64,000 nt of DNA from Sambucus nigra (GCA_949130495.1 OX422208.1:399116561-399180560); one strand, 5' to 3'; positions 10,505 to 22,046 are shown, counted from the first letter of the stretch. The notes: a model not told the origin generated them from the letters alone. Numbers and translations are program-made.

Positions 10505-12636
10505 TGTATAGTTAGTGTGAAGCCTAAATAGTAGGTTGTATATAGTTAACTTTTTATTCTTTCATTCTTTATTTTTTCTTTCCTTTTTAATTTAGTCTAG
10601 TGTAATTAGTTAACTTTTCGTTATTTGTTTTTTCTATTCTCAGTACTAACTTATTTTGTAGATTCTTTGGACTTGTTCTTATGGGCATCGCTCCAATTTT
10701 GAGTAATATCGCTCTTTTTCTCTCTTTAACTTGGTTCTTAATTCACATTAAGGACAATGTCAAGTTTTAAGTTAGGGGGTGTGGTATATTCTATCCATTT
10801 CTTTATTTAGTTCATGTTTTTGCTCATATGTTAGATACTTAGTATGCTTTTCTTAGAAAAACTAAAAAATTCAAAAAGATTTTCTTTCCTTTTTCTCATT
10901 TTTTGGGCATTTTGCCTTTGTTTTCGGTGATAAATTTTAATAATTGCCCGATCCAATAGACAGCCCAATGATGCATGTTCTTGATTTTAGAAGTTATTAG
11001 AATTTAGTCTCCATTATTGATATTATGAATAACTTCATGAATTAAACTTTAATCCCATGAGCACATGCACTTTTATTATTCTATTGATTTGGTTTAATAT
11101 TTTTATAACTCGTAATCTTTTGTTGCATTGTATATACTTACACCGAGTCAGCTTTGTACCTTTCGTCATTTGTGAGTTTATACACTATTCTTTTCTCATT
11201 GAAAACGTTGAATTCGTTGGTAATCTCACTATTCTTTCATTTGATCGTTCATTATTTGAGTTTATACATGAAATGTGTTACTTGATCATGATTTTCATAT
11301 ATTGGTTTGATTCGAGAATTACGTAAACTTTCTGAAATGATCATAGGCATTCTTTGTTATATCATCCATATTAGCCTTGACCTCACCCTCATATGTTTAC
11401 CCTCGTTAACCCCTTTGAGCCTAAATATAGGCCTTCCTTTCATAACCCAAATCCCATACCCAACTCCACATTGGAGTTTTATACCATATATACTTTTCGT
11501 ATCTTTATTTGGAATGTTACTTGGGATTGAATGTTGTTGTTGTGATGTCGGTTGAAATTTAGGCATATGAGAGTTTGATAAGTAAAGAAAGAAAGAGATG
11601 TGAAAAAAGGGAAGAAAAAAAGAAAGCAAAAGGCAAAAGAAAATAAAAGAAAAAATGAGAAAAAGAAGAAAAGAAGAAAAGAAGAAAAGAAAAAGAAAGA
11701 GAAAGTTGTAAATGTCGTATATAGTTCAATAAGCTTTGATTGCTCTCCCTAATGATATATATAATTCCTTTTTGGAACTTGTTTTCCAATTTTGATATTG
11801 CCCGCATTTTCCCATTATCCCGAGTTTTCATTCCGAACACTTTGAATCCGTACATACATTCCTTCATTTCGTACCTTAGCCTAACCTACATTGCAACCCT
11901 ATTAATGTCCTATGTGATCTTTGGTTGATGTAATTCAAAGGTTTAAATAGTTTTGATAATCTGTGAAAATGCATTTCGCCTCTTTTAGTGTGCGATATCT
12001 TTCATTGAGATTACAAGTTTTTCAGTTTATATATTGCGTTCTTCATTTGTGACATGTGTGCGGCCTAATTTTTATTTACATTTACTCTTTATGCCCCCAT
12101 TTTCTGTGTGTTACCTCCATGTTTCGAGTGAATTCACTTGATGAGTGTAATGCCCATGAGGATTGAATATATGCTTGCGTTAATTTAGTATCCAGTTTAT
12201 TTAAGTTTTTGCCAAATCACACTTTGCATGTGCTCGCTCCCCCTCCCACATTTTAAGGTTTCAATTCTATGAGGTTCATTTTATAATGTTAATCATTTGG
12301 ACTTTTGTTTGAATTCGTTCAATGTGCGAATAATGTGTATGAAATCTTGTTCGTTATTGTTGGGCTTGTCGCATGTTCGGTTGGGTTATTTTGAGGAAAC
12401 CATGTGATGCTTGTGGGTACCATCCTTGAAAACCCTCACGAAACAACACTCGTCCACTAGGGTGACCTAGGGGTTTACCGGCTTATTTCATACGCTAAAT
12501 GCAATTGAATGTCCCAAAAAAGTGGCCTTTTGCTTTTATACCATACTTTTGTACTATTCCTGCTTTTGGTTTGCTTGTAGTTCTTGTTGCATCCTATTTC
12601 ATTGCTAAGGACTAGCAATTTGTAAGTTTGGGTGTG
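10505..12636 (+). other. Element E 3' internal region, non-coding
   Basis: It holds a polypurine-like signal at 10760-10785 (TTAGGGGGTGTGG) and a purine tract at 11580-11707 made almost only of A and G (GAAAAGAAGAAAAGAAG units). No conserved protein was seen. The ORFs at 11057-11326, 11307-11555, 11357-11629 and 11559-11867 are compositional. The region ends at GTGTGTGATG, where the 3' LTR begins. Confidence 0.6.
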
Positions 12637-14168
12637 TGATGATACGCAAATATTGTGTATTTTATCCTCTGAACCTACGCATTTCATCCCCCCCAGCTAT
12701 CTTATTCCCTATATGTATGCTTGTTAACCAGACAACCTCAGATTTCTACGTTAACATGTTTTGCAGGGGTTAATTGAGCTTTTATAGGTATTTGCATGCT
12801 AAGTGTTAAGTTCGGACGCATTCTGCTTGATTTTCGTACACTATCGCACGTTCAAGGGCATTTTAGTCTTTTCACATCTTGGGCACCTATCCCAACATCT
12901 ACACGGAAGTTGTAGCCCTCCTCGCAAGCTTCAGATGGCCAGGAACGGTGCACGATTTCGAGTTCGTATGAAGAAGTTACAAGATTTTTAGCGAAAGGAA
13001 AAATAATGAAACCAAGAGAGGAGGATAAGGGAAGGAAAAGGAATGTAGCAGGCTGCCTTGGCTCACCCCTGCTTGATCGATTTATCGACCAAAGGGGTCG
13101 ATCGATCGATCCCTCAGTTTTCAGCCATCGTGGGGAGACAGTGGGCATAATATTTTAGCATCGATCGATCGATCCCCGGTTTTCTGAGATATTTTAGGCT
13201 TTTCTTTTCTTTCTTCTTTTCTTTTCTAATTTTATTCCACTTAGTATACATACCATTTTTTGTGTAAATATCATATATATTCGTTTTTAGATAGTTTTAG
13301 AAGATAGTTTAGGTTAGGGTTTGGGTTTTTGGTTAGTTCTTCTTCATTTCTTCTTGGATTGACACCTTTCTTGGTTTGTAAGTTGACTATTCATTACCCT
13401 CTCCATTAATATAGTTGTTTTCCATTACTTCCTGCTTTGTAGTGTAATTTACATGCTTTCATAATTAGTTTATGTGCTTTCTTCCCGTGCTTTCTAGTAT
13501 AGATTTATCGCGTTTATTTACCGCTTTATTTATCGCATTTTGGACATGCTTTCTAGCTAATTTAGTCTAGGTTGTGTTTGAATGGAACTCACTCGAGTTA
13601 ATGCGTTTCTTTGCTTTGGTGATAGCGTTTACGGGTCTATTTCGGGTGCATTGTCCTAGTTATTACGCCTAAGAGATTTTACGGTGCATATCATGTATGT
13701 CCCGTGTTTACTACCTTTCGTGCGTAATTTTTGAAATATTTGTTGACGCCAAAATCTTATTAGGCTTTTATGAGAATTTAGGTTCAATTAACTGTCGAAA
13801 TGATACGCATTTGTAATAACTCGTCGACCCATGTATTCATTTTATAAAAATTAACTTGGGTGAGGAATATTCGACGCAACCTATAGTTTTACTCGCTTTG
13901 CTAGTCTAGTTTCAATACACTTGCCTAGATTAACATTTCCCTTTTATGCATTTTTTCCTTTTTAGTTTGTAATCACCTTTTACACTTTTATTCGGAATAT
14001 TAAATCAATTGAGTTCTAGCAACTCGGCCCAGTGGATATTTTTTATACCCTACTTACCATTGTGCTTGCCTCGCAAGTGTAGCCGTAATTTAGGTTTATT
14101 TGTATTATCGCGGTGAAATGAAAAAAATGACTGTGCACCTACACGAGCACACTTTTCACACGTAATCA
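12637..14168 (+). repeat. Element E 3' LTR (1532 bp, full length)
   Basis: It starts TGATGATACGCAAATATTG and ends CACACGTAATCA directly before the right TSD, TCGGG. Against the 5' LTR it shows scattered substitutions and small indels, among them loss of about 21 bp between two ATCGATCG arms at 13170 and a ~28 bp stretch near 13450 (GCTTTCATAATTAGTTTATG) absent from the 5' copy. The last ~255 bp (13913-14168) have no counterpart in the 5' LTR. Confidence 0.82.
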
Positions 14169-14289
14169 TCGGGCTTCTCTGTTGGTCGGGCTTTATTATT
14201 GGTTGCACTGACTTGGACTTGTGCCACATTGAATGACACGTGTTGGCTTGTGATTGGTCCGTGTAGTGTGATAAATTTTGGTATCAACA
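14169..14289 (-). repeat. Element C 3' LTR, piece 3
   Basis: After TSD TCGGG the LTR of C resumes (CTTCTCTGTTGGTCGGGC, GACTTGGACTT, CACATTGAATGACAC) and ends GGTATCAACA at 14289, the inverted match of the TGTTGAT start at 4525. The three pieces total about 506 bp without TSD copies, against 489 bp for the 5' LTR. Confidence 0.88.
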
Positions 14290-14730
14290 GAAGATTCCAA
14301 TGTTTTATACTTGGAGTTGATGCGAAAGTGTGAAATATTATTCTTCAATAGTAGTTCGGGTTGTTTGGTTTGGCTGTAGACCTTCCAAACTTGTTAAATT
14401 TATCCACTTGATTGACGATTTTTGGACGAGAATGGTAATTTTGTAAATATTTCAAATTGTAGCGAACTTTTATGGGGTATCTTAATATTTTCCTTTGTTA
14501 TTCGCCGTAAACCCAAACGTCGTTCGCTTTAATCATTAATTTTCCTAGTTTTCAATTTGTCTTATAAAAAGGGTGGTAGAAACTTTGATCATCGTTTACA
14601 TCTTACTTCTGATTCTGTCGCTGTGTTCTTTGCTTTTTCATGCAATCACTTTCTTTTTTGTCTTCAGTTCTTGCTGAATCCTTAAATCTTTATAAGAATT
14701 TTTGTTCTCTTCTTCTTTGTTTTCTTCATC
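14290..14730 (+). promoter_or_regulatory. Promoter and leader of the antisense gene in element C
   Basis: Between the 3' LTR and the ATG at 14731 there is a TATA box, CTTATAAAAAGGG (14561-14573), followed by a T/C-rich leader with CTTCTTC runs. The equivalent region of B aligns by eye (GTTC..AATTAATCATT..CCTATTAAGGGAAGG). This suggests a promoter separate from the LTR, reading opposite to gag-pol. Transcription is inferred. Confidence 0.55.
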
Positions 14731-17700
14731 ATGGTTTATTATATCGAGTCACTTGATAAGTTCAGAATCAATTTTAATATTCCATCTTCGGTTTTATTAG
14801 AACATCCCACTTTTCCTTATGATTTTTTCTCTCTTGCTGAGGGTTATTGGTTCCCTTCCATATTTATTGCTGAATGTGGTTTCACGTTTCCTCCCAATCC
14901 CCTGTGTTTGGAGTTTTGTCAATATTTTGACATTGTAATGCAAGAATGGTCCTAACACATGGAGGGTTGTAAATGGAGTTTATAGGTTAAATCAAATCTA
15001 TGCAACCCATCTGGGGATTCCAGAAATTATGTTTGGTTATAAATAGGTAACTAATGATACCACCTTTTATTTGAAAACTAGGGCAGTTAGTAAAGATTTA
15101 GTAGTTTATCTCCCTGATTCCACTAAGGATTATTTTGATCATAAGGTAGTTGTAAAAAAAGGCAACATGTCCCTTTAGTTCAAGGTGCTAAATATCAAGG
15201 ACTTAGATGTCCGCTCTTTAGCAATGGAATCGGTTGTTTTATGTTTTAGTAAATTTTCCCTGTCTATGTTTGATAAAATATCATATTGGTTGCTATTTTA
15301 TAAATTGATTTACAATTGAGAAAAAAAGAAAGTTCCCCAAAGAGAGTGAACTAAATTTGAAATAATTGAAGTTTATCTGGGGACTTCACAAGGTAGTTGC
15401 TGAGGAGCACATTAGGTATGCCTCCTATCTTCTTTAATACAAAAACATTGTTTCTTCCTTTATCGCCAGACCTGCTGCTTCTCCTGCTCTGGTGATTGAC
15501 CTTGATCAAGAGGTTGCTGCTGACTCAGACACTCCTCTGTCCGAAATTATGAAGAAGATTAAATTTCATGACCTTTATAGTGGTAGCACTTCTGGCTCCC
15601 AAATATCTTCTGAAGGGGCCAAAAAGAAAACGAGGGATGTTATGAAGCCTCCAAGGATCCAGTTCCCAAAGACCCAACCCCCAAAGACCTGGCTCTTAAG
15701 GATGTAAAGAGGTTGAAGTTCCTTTTAGGAGACTTAGGAGAGGGCTTGCAGAGAAGCAAGTCGATAAGGTGATTGATCAACTGTCATTAGTTGGCTTACC
15801 CTCTTCTGGTGCTCTTCCTCCAGCAGCTATTACTCCTAGTTTGGCCAAGAAGTTGATCAAGTCTAGTACTCTTCCAGACCACAGGGGGTGTATTTCATAC
15901 TCCCTAGAATGAGGGTTTCTGAATTGGCTGCTCAAAATATTTCATCAGTAAGTAGTTTCGATTTTATTGGTTTAGTTGTTTTTTATATCTCTCATATACT
16001 CGTTTTGATCTTCCTCTTGTGCAGTTCTTAGTACACTTCAATAATATTCTGGAGAAGGATGATGAAATTAAGGATTTTTCATCTTCAAATGAGGTGGAGG
16101 AAGCCTTGGTTGTCTTGAATAAATGTCTGCTCAAATCTTAACAGGACTTGGAGACTAAGAAGAGTACTTGCGCAGAGAAACTGAAGATAGCTGAGACTGC
16201 TCGGTAGACGTCTGATGATAATGCCCTTGAAGCTGAGCGCAGGGCCAAAGAGGCTGAGCACAAGAAAGAAGAAGCTGAGTGCAGGGAAAAGGCTACCGAA
16301 GAGATTGTGTCCTCAGATAGAGCTAAGAGAAAGTCTGATGTGAAGGCCTCCTTCAGTGCTGGTTGGGACAAAGGCTGGAACAAAGCCATTTCTACTGCTT
16401 CTTCTCAGATTGAGTATGTAAAGAAAAAATATTTCAGAGATGGTTGGGTAACTTCCCTTCAAGAGTTGAACACAACTAAAGACTCTGAACTTTTTCAGAG
16501 GTATATTCATGGTCCTCCTCCAGTCACTGAGGATGAGATTGAAAATGAAGTTGCTTCTGAAGAGTCTTCACTTGTGGTTGAATCTGTTGCCAAATAACCA
16601 TAATTCATTGAGTCTTTTCTTCCTCCGATCGAGAAAATCAAGCAGCCCCAGTCTATAGTCCCTTCTTCTGAGCACAATAAGAAGGTTGATAGGGAGAAGG
16701 TGTAAAGTTGTTCGACATTTTCCCTTTTTGTTTCTTTCTCTTCATTTTTGTTTTACTTGAACTTTTTGTCATTAATAAAAGAACCTTTTTCTCCCTTTTA
16801 TTTCTTGTGGATTATACATGTTCTCTATTATTATTGTTGATTGATGATTATTTCTTTCTTGCTAGTTTATAGAGAAGATGGAACAACTATCTTCCCATGA
16901 TACTGAGCTACTGACGAAGTGCAATGCTTTTTTCAAAGCTGGTCATACGGACTTGTCCGAAGAAGAAATCACTCTGTTTCTCGGTGATGATGCCTCAGAG
17001 TAGGCTAAAGAATACTACAAGTATTTAAAGTACTTACTTAATCGAGCGGTAAAAAATAGTGTTGCCTACTATGAAATGATAGAAGAACTTAAAGAACAAC
17101 ATAAAGAATCTAGTGCGCTGTTGCATCCGAGCTATAAGAAGAAATATCAAAGTTTAAGTGTAGGTCGGGGTTTTGATACTTTTGTTTCTGTTTACAATAA
17201 AAAGGAGTTTCTTCTTAAACACGAAGATGAAGAAACTAGAACTGCTGCTAAACTCCTGGAAGAGGAGAATAATAATTTAAGGGATGAAGTGAATCTTTTG
17301 AAGTATGCTTCAGGGGCTGTTGTTGCCACTACTGATGAAGGTTATTCCTTTTTGGAAGCTGAGAACGCAACATTAAGAGATGAATTAGAGGCCTTAAAAA
17401 ACATTAAATATGCATCTTCCTTTAGAGATATAAATAAGCCTTACCGAGGAACCACGGAAGAAATTAGGACCCAATAGGCCCTTGGTAATCAAGTTGCATA
17501 GCTAAAGGCAAAAGATTGAGCTATTGATGAGATGTCCCAAAATCTGCAGATCTTGTCTGAACAATTATCCACTCAATCTTCACAATTAGAGGTTAAGGAT
17601 GGGGTACTGAAAAAACTGAAATCACAGGTTGATAAATTAACCTTTTAATTCCATAAGTAGCCAAAAGAAGTTTAGATGGGTAGGTATAATGAAGCTTTCG

Positions 17701-18097
17701 TACATTTTGACGATAGACTTCAACAGGCCCAGAACGAATCCTACAAATAGGGTTAGATGAATGCTTTAACTGTGATGAAAGTGGATTGGAACAACTCTTT
17801 ATGGGATTGGTATGATCCGGGATTGCTGCTGCTTGACAATCCTCCATTCAAGTTAGATGTTAACTGAATTCTTGTTCATCGTATTCCTTAATGCTTGATT
17901 TTAAAATACTTAGGAGATTACGAACTACATGATGAACTAGAGATCATTCGACCTCCTCATCTGCTTTATCATCCTAGTAGCGCAACACCAGAATGCTTTA
18001 AAATTTCAACTTCATCAACTCCCCTTTTAATTTGGATGATCCTCTAGCTGGCATGGATTCTATTTCGAAGGCTGAAGGAAAACGTCTTGCAGAATAA
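14731..18097 (+). pseudogene. Element C antisense gene: PF04195-like, intron-containing, coiled-coil protein
   Basis: It reads opposite to gag-pol and starts MVYYIESLDKF. The N-terminal part has SLAEGYWFPSIFIAECGFTF, then PPNPLCLEFCQYFD, PNTWRVVNG and FYLKTRAVSKDLVVYLPDS. This resembles PF04195, the putative gypsy-type transposon domain (GFTLPLHPF..LAPGQL.PN.W type). The C-terminal half is charged and coiled-coil-like (RRAKEAEHKKEEAE, then GWDKGWNKAI, IEYVKKKYFRDGW, VAYYEMIEELKEQHKESSAL). Splice model: intron 1 15948-16024 (TCA/GTAAGT to TGTGCAG), intron 2 16700-16872, possible intron 3 17859-17913; the end is GKRLAE and TAA at 18097. Copies in B and D share intron 1. Several in-frame stops make it a pseudogene. 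Biochemical role unknown; Tat-type elements such as Grande are known to carry antisense extra ORFs. Confidence 0.75.
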
Positions 18098-18749
18098 TTT
18101 TTTGTATTTTGTTTCTGCGTATTTGAGCAACATTGATTTATTTTATGAAAATCTTATTTTTTTAAATGGATCAACTTTTAGTCATTCTTGGTATGTTTCT
18201 TTAGTCTTTAACTATGAATGGATCAACTTTTAGTTAATCTTTTGTTTTTCATCAGTTGTATTGATATCCTTAGGCTTTATACTAGGTATTATATCAATTA
18301 CCAATGCATCACCATTGTTCTACTAATGTACCTAAAGTTTTTAGGTAATTACATTAGTTACCTCGGTTCCCAGGCGTAAGTGGAACATTTTTCCATTTTT
18401 TAGCCTAGTTTAATTGAAAATTATTCATCCGAGTTTTCATTAACCAAGCATTTGGGACTTACAATTTTTCCTTGCATGTTTTTTATATGTTTGACAACCA
18501 ACTTTTTTGTGCCTTTATTGATGCCGACCAACTTTGTTGGTGCCTTTATTGATACCGACCAACTTTGTTGGAGGCTTTTATTGATGCATAGTGTAATGCA
18601 TAACACTAGTACTTCGAAAAAAATAAAAAAAACTGTGGAAAATCGCATTCTCATTAATATTGAAATGAACTTATTACACAGCGATTACATTACTGAAAGT
18701 ATTTCCTCAAGTGTTTTGCATTCCATGGGTTCTTGAATTATTCCCCTTC
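18098..18749 (+). other. Spacer between the antisense gene and pol in element C
   Basis: Convergent intergenic stretch between the antisense gene and the pol end. It contains three ~31-bp tandem repeats with CCAACTTTGTTGG stem-loops (18498-18588). No coding sequence was recognised; the ORFs at 18421-18654 and 18452-18736 lie over the repeat and look spurious. Confidence 0.6.
18498..18588 (+). repeat. Three ~31-bp tandem repeats with a CCAACTTTGTTGG dyad
   Basis: Copies start at 18498, 18528 and 18559. The core GACCAACTTTGTTGG-GCCTTTATTGAT is repeated; two copies carry the perfect CCAAC-TTT-GTTGG stem-loop and the first carries a degraded version. It lies between the convergent 3' ends of the antisense gene and pol, where a terminator could sit. 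Function is unknown. Confidence 0.85.
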
Positions 18750-19895
18750 TAAAGTCTCAATTCGATATGTTCCTGGTCGGACGACTACAGTAATACGATA
18801 AGGCGCATGCCAATTGGCTTCCAACTTATTGCTCTTCTAAATTACTTTCTTCAAAACATTTCTCCCTCTTTTAAGTTGCTTGGTATGACCCTCTAGTTGT
18901 AGAAATGGGCAATTCGTTATTGATAGGCTACATTTCTTAAAGTTACATCTTCACGGACTTCTTCCAGAATGTCTAAATCAAGCCTTTTCATCAAATCATT
19001 AACTGGGGTATTGAAGTTAAGAACTCTGTGCGTAGGTAAACCTAGCTCGGAAGGAATTAACATTCCAGTACCAAACCCTAACATGTAGTGAGTTTCTCCA
19101 GTCATTGTTCGGGGACTTATTCGATAAGCCCACAAGCCAGAATGAAATTCATTAATCCAATTCCCTTTTGCATTTTCCAACCTTTTCTTTAGCCCATTCA
19201 GTAAAGTTCTATTAGTTACCTCTCTTTGGTCGTTTCTTTGAGGATGGCAAGGAGCAAAGTGGATTTTTTGGACGTTGGACTGGGCACAATAAGCGATAAA
19301 TTCATCGTTGTCAAACTATGTGCCATGATTAGTGATAAATACATATAGTAAGCCATACCTGCATATGATACTCTTCTAAATAAATTGATAAACCTTCTTA
19401 TAGGATATATCAATCAACGGTTCATCTTTCACCCATTTAGTAAAGTAATCAATAACTACAACCAGGTACTTGAACCCTCCTTGGGTGGTTGGCAGAGGCC
19501 CGACTAAGTCAATCCCCCACATAGTAAAGGGCCAAGGTGAGGTGATCGGTGATAGGAGAGCTTGTCGAGCCTTGTGTATAGTGGAAAACCTCTGGCACTT
19601 ATCACACTTATTGGCAAAATCTACATAATCTGATCGCATAGTTGGTTAGTAGTAACCTTGTGTATGGACACGTTAATCCTGTTACATGGGCTCCACAGGA
19701 CCCTTCATGGAATTTTTCAATCAAATCATTCACTTCAGCTGGATGCACACACCGTTGTAGACCAGCAGTTAATCCTCTTCTATATAGCACACCACCATCT
19801 AGCACATATCTTGCAGCTTTGTATTTCAGCCTCTTAGCTTCAAGTAGATCGGCTGGAAGAATCCCATCTTCAATATATACTCTTATGGAGTCCAT
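18750..19895 (-). pseudogene. Element C integrase
   Basis: In minus-strand order: the upstream linker (MDSIRVYIEDGILPADLLEA), the zinc-binding HHCC region (HPAEVNDLIEKFHEGSCGAH, then CDKCQRFS), and the catalytic core with first Asp in MWGIDLVGPLPTTQGGFKYL. The second block reads TNHGT-FDNDEF where TDNGTQFDN is usual, so the second catalytic Asp is lost and a stop replaces Gln. The Glu of the third block survives (QREVTNRTLLNGLKKRLENA). The C-terminal part is LWAYRISPRTMTGETHYMLG. Integrase joins element DNA to the chromosome; this copy is inactive. Confidence 0.88.
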
Positions 19896-20800
19896 CCAAG
19901 ATTACCCCATATCAACTATAATGAAGTTGATCATCAAATCTTCATCTATGCTCCTATTAGAAAGTATCTCAATAGGAATAGTTTGTAGTAGCTCAATTAT
20001 GGTTGTTGAAGATAGTCGAGCAAGTGCGTCTTCTCAAGTAATTTCCAATCTTGGAATTCTGATCACCTGGACAGCTAACAGAGTGGAAATTATCTCCAAT
20101 GCTTTGGTTAAGTATCTCATCATTAGTTCTCCTTTAGCTGCAATAAGTTCAAAACTTGGTTTACCACCAACTGTGAGCCACTATATACTATAACTTGCTC
20201 GACATTCACTGATTTGGCTAGATTTAACCCTACAATTATAGCTTCATAATCTGCCTCATTATTGGAGACTTGAAATTGGAATCATAGAGCGTACTCTATG
20301 TCTAATTCGTCGAGAGTATTGATAATGATTCTAGCTCCACATCCAGTTCCACAGGATGACCCATCAACATACAGACTCCATATGGGAATATTATTGTCAA
20401 ATGCTTGGTTTATCAAAATCCCTTGATGGAAGATTTTATCCTTCACCTCCTCATATTTCTTCTTCATCTCATGTACTCCACTAGAGGGTTATGGTTGGTC
20501 GTTGATAAATTTTTCTGTAGTTTCCCTTGCTCGGAGTTGGTCTGGCATATCTTTAATAGGTTTGCTAACTTCTGCTTATTTCTCGGCTAGAGTCCCTTAC
20601 TTCTCAATGATTTCTGAGTAAGTGATTTCTATAATAAAATCAGTCCATGGCTCATATATAAGGTCATATTCACCCAGCTCCACAACCCAATACATAAATC
20701 TCTCGAATTTCTCTGGCTTATGAAAAGCTTGCCTCACTGGCATGTCAGTGTCTACCACTATGGTATGAGCTTGGAAATATGGCTTCATTCATCTACTGGC
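19896..20800 (-). pseudogene. Element C RNase H and connection domain
   Basis: The minus strand shows WSLYVDGSSCGTGCGARIII at 20290-20380, the RNase H block with the catalytic Asp in YVDGSS. Upstream, 20597-20788 reads HTIVVDTDMPVRQAFHKPEK and then RFMYWVVELGEYDLIYEP, the RT-side RNase H typical of Ty3/gypsy. Two RNase H-like blocks in tandem would fit the dual RNase H layout described for Tat-type elements. Stops separate the pieces. The plus-strand ORF at 19642-20193 is a shadow. Confidence 0.8.
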
Positions 20801-22040
20801 CTCAATTAAGGCCAACGTTAATTTCTCGAGTCTGGGATATCTAACTTCTGCTCCTCGAAATGCTTTGCAAGTATAATAAACTAGCTTTCGGACTCAATTA
20901 TCATCCCTGATCAAGGAAGAGCTAACGGCTGACTCAGATACAGCCTGGTACAAATACATCTTTTCTCCCAATATTGGTCGAAAGAGTAGTGGTGGTGTTC
21001 CCAGGTGCTTCTTCAATTCCAGGAAGGCTTTTTCACATTTATCATTCTATTCAAAGGTTTTTCTAAGCGCCTTAAAGAATGGTAAGCATTTCCCCGTTGC
21101 TCGGGATACAAATATGTTGAGTGCTGCTACGCGTCATATTAGCCTTTGAGCAACTTTTTTATAATTCGTGGAATGCATTTAGATCAGAGCTTTAATTTTA
21201 TCTGGATTAGCTTCAATTCCCCTTTGATTCACCGAGGAACATTCCCTCTTGCACTCCGAAGATGCATTTAGTGGGGTTTAATTTCATCTGGTATTTTTCC
21301 AAGTGATCAAAAGTCTGGATGAGGTCGACAATATGAACAGTAGCTTTTTTCCTCTTAGTGAGCTTATCATCAACATACACCTCCATATTATTTCCTATCT
21401 TCTCCTCAAATACTTTGTTCACCAGTCTTTGATAAGTAGCACCTGCATTTTTTAGACCAAATGGCATAACATTATAGCAATAAGTTCCTCGGGGAGTGAT
21501 AAAGGAAGTGCTTTCTCTATCTTCGGGCTTTATTTTGATCTAGTTATAACTAGAATATGCATCCATAAAACTCAGTAGCTCATGCCCTGAACTAGCATCT
21601 ACTGATTGATCGATTCGGGGCAAAGGAAAGTGATCCTTTGGACACGCTTTGTTCAATTCTATAAAATCCACACACATCCTCTATTTATTATTCTTCTTCT
21701 TAACCATAACTAAGTTGGCCAACCAGTCCGGGTACTTCACATCTTCAATAAAGGAAGCTTTTTAATGCTTCTCCACTTCTGCCTGTATATCTTGGTTCTT
21801 CTCGGGGAAAAAAACTCTTCTTCTCTACTTCACAGGTTTAACCTCCTTATTAACATAAAGCTTATGGCATAGGAAATTTAGGTCTATGCCTGGAATATCT
21901 TCATGGCTCCATGCGAACACCTATTTTCTTTACCACAAGAAAGCCACCAACTCCTGTTTAAGAACTGGTTCCAATGACGCTCCTATTTGAGTTGTTCGTT
22001 CTGGTTTATCATCGTCCAGAACAATGTTTTTTGTTGCCTC
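20801..22040 (-). pseudogene. Element C reverse transcriptase
   Basis: In minus-strand order: VMVKKNNK with RMCVDFIELNKACPKDHFPL near 21650-21720, IDQSVDASSGHELLSFMDAY near 21580-21620, TPRGTYCYNVMPFGLKNAGA at 21440-21510, and MEVYVDDKLTKRKKATVHIV at 21330-21390 with both catalytic aspartates of YVDD intact. The thumb LNPTKCIFGVQEGMFLG follows at 21230-21270. A frameshift separates it from the connection region near 21200. RT makes element cDNA; stops elsewhere make it inactive. Confidence 0.88.
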
Positions 22041-22046
22041 CATCAC

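Larger units (their letters stand above)
7929..14168 (+). mobile_element. Element E: 6.2 kb pol-less LTR element (LARD-like, Athila-like 3' end)
   Basis: It runs from TGATGATACGCAAATATT to CACACGTAATCA and is flanked by perfect TCGGG duplications (7924-7928 and 14169-14173). The two LTRs start at 7929 and 12637 and are collinear for about 1.3 kb. The internal region encodes only one decayed acidic protein (9398-10504) and no gag, protease, RT, RNase H or integrase. The motif AGGACAATGTCAAG..TTAGGGGGTGTGG at 10752-10785 and the long purine tract near 11580 recall Athila-type 3' regions. It must have moved using enzymes of another element. Confidence 0.85.

Noticed and set aside
11357..11867. 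Phe/Leu/Ser-rich membrane-like ORFs
   Set aside because: They are the complement of the purine tract; hydrophobicity is purely compositional.
8215..13148. Similar minus-strand ORFs at 8215-8439 and 12852-13148
   Set aside because: They are the same LTR segment of E read antisense, across the hairpin and promoter; similarity is due to LTR duplication, not a gene family.
19642..20193. 183-codon plus-strand ORF
   Set aside because: It lies opposite the recognisable integrase and RNase H of element C and has no motif of its own.
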